Shown here: positions 59,147-64,000 of the stretch, piece after piece
Layout of the letters: each line of letters begins with the position of its first letter
How positions within the stretch are numbered: position 1 is the first letter of the stretch
The notes under the pieces: generated by a model
Database searches by the model: none
The model's input: only the letters and a program-made list of their open reading frames with translations
What the model was told of the DNA's origin: nothing
Assembly: GCA_963800705.1 (NCBI GenBank)
Contig: CAWDBV010000002.1
Coordinates: 372,001 to 436,000, forward strand
Direction of reading: 5' to 3'
From: CAWDBV01 sp963800705
GTDB lineage: Bacteria; Actinomycetota; Thermoleophilia; Solirubrobacterales; 70-9
DNA length: 64,000 bases
Program-made: the position numbers and the translations under genes

Positions 59147-59578
59147 GTGACCGCGGAGAGCATCCGCGAGCACATCGTCGGCAGCTTCCCGGGCGACCTC
59201 GCGATCGAGCCGCTCGAGATCACCGACGAGCACTCGATCGGGCGGATCGTCGTCGACAAGCGCCATCTGCACCCCGGCGGCTACGTGCACGGCGGCGTCT
59301 GGACGGCGCTCGCCGACTCGGTCGCGGCCTGGGGGACGTTCCGCCACCTGCCCGCCGGCCACGACTTCACGACGATCGAGCTGAAGCTGAACGTGTTCGC
59401 GCCCGGGCTGCCCGGCGACGAGCTGCTCGCGACCGCAACCCCGCTCCACATCGGGCGCCGCACCCAGTCCTGGGAGTGCAGGATCATCAAGAAGCCGAAG
59501 GACTCGCAGGACGGCGCCGGAGAGAAGCTGGCGGCCTTTTTTACTCTCACGCAGTTCGTGCTCCCGCCGCGCGAGTAA
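59147..59578 (+). CDS. PaaI-family hotdog thioesterase
   Basis: 143 residues from GTG 59147. The hotdog motif HPGGYVHGGVWTALADSVAA is complete; TTIELKLNVFAPGLPGDELL forms the sheet edge and RTQSWECRI the end. It cleaves an acyl-CoA thioester. It follows the disulfide oxidoreductase by 36 bases, so with the crotonase it may work on the same CoA-bound substrate. In-frame codons upstream lack a standard start. Confidence 0.87.
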   Translation: MTAESIREHIVGSFPGDLAIEPLEITDEHSIGRIVVDKRHLHPGGYVHGGVWTALADSVAAWGTFRHLPAGHDFTTIELKLNVFAPGLPGDELLATATPLHIGRRTQSWECRIIKKPKDSQDGAGEKLAAFFTLTQFVLPPRE

Positions 59579-59583
59579 TTGAA

Positions 59584-59589
59584 TAGGGT
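59584..59589 (+). promoter_or_regulatory. candidate -10 element TAGGGT with leader
   Basis: AATAGGGT lies 39 bases before ATG 59629. With GAGGGAG before the ATG this predicts a short leader with a binding site, as for other signal-peptide genes here. Confidence 0.4.
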
Positions 59590-59628
59590 GCGCCCAGACG
59601 AGGGAAACCAACCGAGGGAGATGCAGGG

Positions 59629-61140
59629 ATGCGACTGAAGACCTTTCTGGCAGTGACGTTCACGACCGTGGCAGCCGCGATCGGCGCCGCGCCGGCCTCG
59701 GCCGCCTTCGGCGACCTTACCTTCGCGAACTGCATCGAGGAGTCGACGACGCCGCAGGACCTCTGTACCGCCAACTTCGCCCTGCTCGGAGTCCCTCAAG
59801 ACGTGACGATCGGCCCCGATGGGACCTCGGCCTACTCGGTCTCGTTCCAGAATGACCGCGTCACCGAGTACGACCGCAACCCGATCACAGGTGCCCTCAC
59901 CTACGTCACCTGCTTCAGTGACCCGCCCGCTACTTGTCCAAATCCGGTCCCCGGCCTCGGCGGCGTCCAGAATCTGGCGATCACTGCGGACGGAACCTCC
60001 TTGTATGCGTCGTCGCAGAACGACGACGCGATCGTCGAGTTCGCTCGCAACACCTCGACCGGCGCGCTCGAATACACGGTCAACGGCAGCTGCTACGACG
60101 ACGAGGACACCAACCTCGAGGCGTCGTGCACGAACGTCAAGGCGCTCGACAGCGCCCAGGGGATCGCCGTCAGCGCCGACGGCCAGTCGGTCTACGTCGC
60201 CTCGGTCGACAACGACGCGATTGCGCACTTCGACCGCAATGCGAGCGGTACCGAGCCGATGAACGGCAATCTCAACCAGGACATCGACAACCCGTGCATC
60301 ACCGACCCCGGCGCGCAGGAGGACGGCTGCGACGCGACGACGACCAACCTCGCGACGCCGCTCGACATCGTGATTTCCGCCGACCACGAGGCGCTCTACA
60401 TGTCGGACCGGGATCTCGACACGATCGCGATCTTCGATCGCGACACCCCGCCGGATCCCGACCCCGGCGACATCAGCGATGACGGTGCCCGCAGCGGCGA
60501 CCCCGGCCTCGCCGGCGTCTCTTCGCTGGCGATGGGCCCCGAGGGAGACTCGCTTTACGCGATCGGAGAGCACGACGAGGCCCTGGTTCGTTACGAGCGG
60601 CTCGCTGGGAACGCGCTCGATCCTCAGTTCTGCTTCGAAGACAATGACTTCGGCGTCGATCTCATGGACTGCGAGGACGTCGATGGTCTCGCCGGCGCTA
60701 ACGACATGGGCGCGATAGGACCGAACGCAATCGCGATCCCGCCCGACGGCCGTTCGCTGTATCTCGCCACCGGGTCCGACAGTGCGATCGCGCGCTTCTC
60801 GCGCGATCCCGCCGACGGTTCGCTCAACTATCTCGGCTGCATCGACGACGCGGTCGACGGCCCCGACACCTGTGCGGACAGCCTCGGAGTGCTGAGCGGC
60901 GTCTCCGGCGTTGTTTCGGCCGGCAATGGAATGCTCTACGCCTCGGCGCCCCTCGATCAGGTGATCGGGACCTTCTCGCGCGAGCTCGACCCGGTACCGC
61001 CGGGCCCGGGCCCGGTCACGCCCACCCCGGTGACCCCCGGGACCCCGGTCTTGACCACGCCGGTGACCGCGCGCAAGAAGTGCAAGAAGGGACGCAAGCT
61101 CAAGAAGGGCAAGTGCGTCAAGAAGAAAAAGAAGAAGTAG
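59629..61140 (+). CDS. secreted beta-propeller protein with Cys-Lys tail
   Basis: 503 residues. Signal peptide 1-26 (TTVAAAIGAAPASAA). The body has repeating propeller blades of the lactonase/YVTN type: VTIGPDGTSAYSVSFQNDRV, LAITADGTSLYASSQNDDAI, IAVSADGQSVYVASVDNDAI, IVISADHEALYMSDRDLDTI, IAIPPDGRSLYLATGSDSAI. A Pro/Thr linker and the canonical Cys-x10-Cys lysine tail end the protein. So the same tail is attached to a fold unrelated to the beta-helices. Binding or scaffold function is likely; no catalytic residues are evident. Confidence 0.86.
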   Translation: MRLKTFLAVTFTTVAAAIGAAPASAAFGDLTFANCIEESTTPQDLCTANFALLGVPQDVTIGPDGTSAYSVSFQNDRVTEYDRNPITGALTYVTCFSDPPATCPNPVPGLGGVQNLAITADGTSLYASSQNDDAIVEFARNTSTGALEYTVNGSCYDDEDTNLEASCTNVKALDSAQGIAVSADGQSVYVASVDNDAIAHFDRNASGTEPMNGNLNQDIDNPCITDPGAQEDGCDATTTNLATPLDIVISADHEALYMSDRDLDTIAIFDRDTPPDPDPGDISDDGARSGDPGLAGVSSLAMGPEGDSLYAIGEHDEALVRYERLAGNALDPQFCFEDNDFGVDLMDCEDVDGLAGANDMGAIGPNAIAIPPDGRSLYLATGSDSAIARFSRDPADGSLNYLGCIDDAVDGPDTCADSLGVLSGVSGVVSAGNGMLYASAPLDQVIGTFSRELDPVPPGPGPVTPTPVTPGTPVLTTPVTARKKCKKGRKLKKGKCVKKKKKK

Positions 61141-61150
61141 CCGCCGCGGG

Positions 61151-62299
61151 CTAGGCCAGGGCGCGGAAGTCCGACGCCAGCGCGGCGACGAGCTTCGGCA
61201 GCGAGTCGAAGCTGCGGGCGCGGGCGATCTGGCGGTCGGCGCCGTTGCCGTCGGTGAGCAGCTCGAGCACCGACTCGAGCTCGGTCTGACAGCCGAGGTC
61301 CTCGGCGTGCGGCTTGCAGCTCTCGACCAGCGCCGGGAGCCGCTCGCGGAGCGGGACGCGCTCGCCAAGACCGGAATCGATCAGCTCCGCGTCCATGCCG
61401 TCGCGCGCGGCGATGAAGCGGTTCTCGGTCAGAACCTCGCGCTCGTCGATCGCCTCCTCGCTCACCAGACCCTCCTCAACCTCGAGCCGGACGAGGCATT
61501 GGGTGAGCGCGACGAGCCCAGCGCTCTGGTGGAGGTGGGTCTGGGCGTCCATGATCCGGAGCTCGACGGTGCCGAACTTCGGCTGCGGGCGGACGTCCCA
61601 CCAGAGGAACGTCGGCTCGGGGACGGCGTCGGTGCGGACCAGCAGGTCGACGCGCTCGCAGTAGTCGGCGTAGTCGCGGAACGGACGCGGGATCCCGACC
61701 CGCGGGAAGGCCTGGAAGAGCGGTGTCCGGGCTGAGGCGAGGCCGGTGTCGCGCCCCTGCCAGAAGGGCGAGTTCGCCGACAGCGCCAGCAGCAGCGGGA
61801 CGTGGACCCGCATCCGGTTGTAGGCGCGGATCGCGTCCTCGGGGTCGGCGACCCCGACGTGGACGTGGAGCGCGAAGGTCGGCTCGCGGCGGGCGAGCTC
61901 GCGCATCGAGCCATAGACCTCCTTGTAGCGCTCGTCGGTCGAGACGCGGGTTTCCTGCCAGACCGCGAACGGATGGGTGCCGGCGCACGCCGCCTGAAGC
62001 TTGATCGGCTCGAGGGTGTCATCGAGGTGGTTGCGGAGCTCAGCGAGCTGCGCCATCGCGCCGGCGACGTCCTCGTGGACCCGGGTCTGCAGCTCGAGCG
62101 CCGACTGGTGCGTCTCGCCGGCGTAGTGGTCGGAGTGGCCGGCGGGCAGGCGAGGGAGCACGGTCTCGATCTGCTGCGCGAGCCCCCAATGGATCGGATC
62201 GACGAGCATCACCTCCTCCTCGACGCCGAGCGTGTAGGGGCCGAGCTCGTGCTGGCCGGCCCACTCGGCCCAGGCCGGGACTACGCGCTCGGCGCTCAC
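61151..62299 (-). CDS. carboxylate-amine ligase, glutamate-cysteine ligase type 2 (GCS2/YbdK)
   Basis: 382 residues, GTG 62299 overlapping the stop of the preceding gene. YTLGVEEEVMLVDP is the diagnostic GCS2 start with the metal-binding glutamates. FALHVHVGVADPEDAIRAYN and LLLALSANSPFWQGRDTGLA follow, then WWDVRPQPKFGTVELRIMDA and ENRFIAARDGMDAE. These enzymes form an amide on the gamma-carboxyl of glutamate or a similar acid with ATP. It is the last gene of an operon with a circularly permuted ATP-grasp and an amidotransferase-fold hydrolase; the substrate is unknown. Confidence 0.92.
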   Translation of the reverse strand: MSAERVVPAWAEWAGQHELGPYTLGVEEEVMLVDPIHWGLAQQIETVLPRLPAGHSDHYAGETHQSALELQTRVHEDVAGAMAQLAELRNHLDDTLEPIKLQAACAGTHPFAVWQETRVSTDERYKEVYGSMRELARREPTFALHVHVGVADPEDAIRAYNRMRVHVPLLLALSANSPFWQGRDTGLASARTPLFQAFPRVGIPRPFRDYADYCERVDLLVRTDAVPEPTFLWWDVRPQPKFGTVELRIMDAQTHLHQSAGLVALTQCLVRLEVEEGLVSEEAIDEREVLTENRFIAARDGMDAELIDSGLGERVPLRERLPALVESCKPHAEDLGCQTELESVLELLTDGNGADRQIARARSFDSLPKLVAALASDFRALA

Positions 62300-63061
62300 G
62301 CAGTGCTCCGCTCGCGGCTGGTCGCGTCGACGAAGCTCTTGAACAGCGCCGCGCCCTCGGGGAAGTGGTCGAGCGTCTCGGCGTGCCACTGGACCCCGAT
62401 CAGGAAGCGGCGCCCGGGGTCCTCGATCGCCTCCACCAGGCCGTCATCGGCCCATGCAACCGGCTTCAGCTCCTCACCGAGCGACGAGACCGCCTGGTGG
62501 TGGAACGAATTGACCTCGATCGAGCTCTTGCCGAGCACGCCGGCGAGCAGGCTGTCGGGGTCGATCTTCACCTCGTGGGTGGGCTGCTCGCCGGGGATCT
62601 TCTGGCGGTGGCCGATCGAGTCGTCGAGCTCGGGGACGTGCTGATGGAGGGTGCCGCCGCGGGCGACGTTCAGCACCTGGGCACCGCGGCAGATCGCGAG
62701 GATCGGGACCTCGAGCGCGTCGGCGGCGCGCGCGACGACGAGCTCGGCGAGGTCGAGGTCGGGCTCGGTCGGGCCGAGCTCGGGGTGGCGCTCCTCGCCG
62801 TAGGTGCTCGGATCGATGTCGGGTCCGCCCGGAGAGGCAGATGCCGTCGAAGCGGGTCAGCATCGTCTCGACCGCCTCGGGGTTGAGCGGTGGGATCACG
62901 ACCGGCAGCCCGCCGGCCGCCTCGATCGCGCGCAGGTAGGTGACCCCGAGCGCCAGCTCCTTGCGCGGCGGCTCGCCCTCCGGGGTCTGGGTCACCTGCT
63001 GGGCCTCGCGGACCTCCGAGGTCGTGACCCCGATCAGCGGGCGCTGGTCGTTCGTGCTCAC
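62296..63061 (-). CDS. class I glutamine amidotransferase-fold hydrolase (PuuD/gamma-Glu-GABA hydrolase-like), one frameshift
   Basis: About 254 residues when the frame is corrected. GTG 63061 overlaps the upstream stop. Segment one: PLIGVTTSEVREAQQ, LALGVTYLRAIEAAGGLPVV, LTRFDGICLSG. After a +1 step near 62838 it continues GPDIDPSTYGEERHPELGPT and ILAICRGAQVLNVARGG (nucleophile Cys), then LPG-like block VNSFHHQAVSSLGE and FLIGVQWHAE (His-Glu). The family cleaves gamma-glutamyl amides, as PuuD does. The context of two peptide-bond-forming enzymes suggests it trims or hydrolyses a gamma-glutamyl product or by-product. Confidence 0.82.
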
Positions 63062-64000
63062 GCGACCACCCGGGTGTCCTTGCCGCCGCCGCTGCGCGAG
63101 CTGTTGACGATCATCGAACCTGCCGGTCGCGCGAAGCGGGTCAGCGGGGCGGGGGATATCTCGATTCGCTCGTTGATTGCGAGAGCGTACGGGCGCAGAT
63201 CGACGTGGCGCGGCTCGAGCGCGGGCCCGACGACCGTCGGATGGGTCGAGAGCGGGGTGAGCCGCTGCGCGACGTAGGTCTCGGGCGAGGCGCGGAGTTC
63301 GGCCGCGATCCGCTCCCGCTCGGTGGCATCGGCCTCGCCCACGAGCACCACCCCGCGGCCGCCGAGCCCGGCGCGCGGCTTGACGACGATCTCGTCGAGT
63401 CGCTCGAGGGCTTCGTCGAGCTGCCCGGGGTCACCGAGGTCGTAGCTCGGGACCGAGGCAATCAGCGGCTCGGCGTCGAGGTAGAAGCGGATCGCGTCAT
63501 CGACGTAGGCGTGGACGAGCTTGTCGTCGGCGAGCCCGGTTCCGAACGAGTTCGCGCAGGCGAGGCGGCCGGCACGGATCGCGGGCATCAGCAACTCGCC
63601 GAGCTCGGTCGGCTCGCCATCGGGCCCGGCGAGCCGGTCCTCGTCGGTGCGTCGGTAGACGACGCCGACCTGGCGCGGGCGGCCGTCCTCGCCGCGGATC
63701 GCGAGCTCGTCGCCCGAGCGCTCGAGGGCGGCCGGGGTCGCGAGCGTCGCGCCGGTCAGTCTCGCCAGCTCGCGGTGCTCGAAATGGGCGCCGGCACCCA
63801 GCCCGTCGGTGAGCACGACGATCTCGGCCTCCTCGAGCCCCTCCGGCGCGGCCGCCTGCAGCGACTCGGCGAGCAGCGCCGGCGCCGCGGCGATGTCGTT
63901 GACCGCCGCCGGCTCGAGGAGCCGCTCGCGCACGACTTCGGCGATCGCGATCGCGTAGGCGACACCGGAGGGCGAGCGGACGTTGTCCTCGAGCACTTCC
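63058..64000 (-). CDS. circularly permuted ATP-grasp type 2 protein (5' end outside window)
   Basis: 314 codons are visible, open to the right edge. EDNVRSPSGVAYAIAIAEVV is the diagnostic motif of the DUF404/407-type circularly permuted ATP-grasp. Later VGVVYRRTDEDRL, ANSFGTGLADDKLVHAYVDD, EIVVKPRAGLGGRGVVLVGE (ATP binding) and PRHVDLRPYALAINERIEIS follow. It probably ligates an amino group to a carboxylate with ATP. Its end overlaps the amidotransferase-fold gene by 4 bases. Upstream partners (alpha-E, transglutaminase) are expected but outside the window. Confidence 0.9.
   Translation of the reverse strand, partial: EVLEDNVRSPSGVAYAIAIAEVVRERLLEPAAVNDIAAAPALLAESLQAAAPEGLEEAEIVVLTDGLGAGAHFEHRELARLTGATLATPAALERSGDELAIRGEDGRPRQVGVVYRRTDEDRLAGPDGEPTELGELLMPAIRAGRLACANSFGTGLADDKLVHAYVDDAIRFYLDAEPLIASVPSYDLGDPGQLDEALERLDEIVVKPRAGLGGRGVVLVGEADATERERIAAELRASPETYVAQRLTPLSTHPTVVGPALEPRHVDLRPYALAINERIEISPAPLTRFARPAGSMIVNSSRSGGGKDTRVVA

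Noticed and set aside
59281..61368. Minus-strand open frame of about 695 codons opposite the propeller gene
   Set aside because: Covers two plus-strand genes and their promoter; composition typical of an antisense frame.

Overview
The window is very GC-rich, packed with genes on both strands, and uses many GTG and some TTG starts. Gene content (class I-like bacterial wax ester synthase/DGAT acyltransferase, ECF sigma factor, PknB-type kinase, split LigD proteins, circularly permuted ATP-grasp/GCS2 operon, many secreted proteins with lysine-rich tails) suggests a soil or aquatic actinobacterium. My best guess is the Thermoleophilia/Solirubrobacterales; this is an inference from style and content, not from a marker gene. 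No rRNA, tRNA, CRISPR array, phage or intact insertion sequence is visible, and no stretch over 300 bases lacks a gene.

Layout. 1-4223: a tandem trio of secreted CSLREA/choice-of-anchor Q proteins. 4234-7045: acyl-CoA ligase plus SCP2-type thiolase. 7139-9791: secreted serine protease, small secreted protein, Ser/Thr kinase. 9798-12798: coiled-coil protein divergent from a DrrA/DrrB-type ABC exporter operon. 12893-16157: membrane protein, FMN hydroxy-acid oxidase and a membrane adenylate/guanylate cyclase. 16201-21367: membrane proteins, another surface protein, FAD oxidoreductase and GNAT enzyme. 22208-26061: LigD-type phosphoesterase, wax synthase/DGAT, membrane proteins, NUDIX. 26075-33281: penicillin-acylase family protein, a GDPD plus nitrilase-like fusion and a flavin amine oxidase, several with frameshifts. 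33455-38748: amidase, secreted alpha/beta hydrolase, metallo-hydrolase, PAS and SnoaL-like proteins. 38925-45625: polybasic secreted protein, zinc ribbon, BacNav-type channel, thiolase, ECF sigma factor with probable anti-sigma partner. 45657-51413: MarR/MFS operon, two tandem surface proteins, acyl-CoA dehydrogenase. 51487-55614: secreted protein, L-2-hydroxyglutarate oxidase, stand-alone LigD ligase and polymerase proteins. 55639-61140: surface proteins flanking an enoyl-CoA hydratase / disulfide oxidoreductase / thioesterase set. 61151-64000: an overlapping operon of circularly permuted ATP-grasp, class I amidotransferase-type hydrolase and GCS2 ligase.

Themes. (1) Thirteen exported proteins carry a lysine/arginine cassette, eight of them as a nearly identical C-terminal tail with two cysteines about ten residues apart. 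(2) About twenty genes have a TAnnnT hexamer only 6-12 bases before the start codon, which implies widespread leaderless transcription. At several divergent junctions the two -10 elements share the same central TA. (3) Fatty-acid and CoA metabolism is spread over several loci. (4) NHEJ functions that are fused in classical LigD are three separate genes here; Ku is not in the window.

Quality warning. At least fourteen single-base frame changes break otherwise continuous proteins, so the consensus probably contains indel errors (a draft or metagenomic long-read assembly would explain it). Starts and lengths of the affected genes are approximate.
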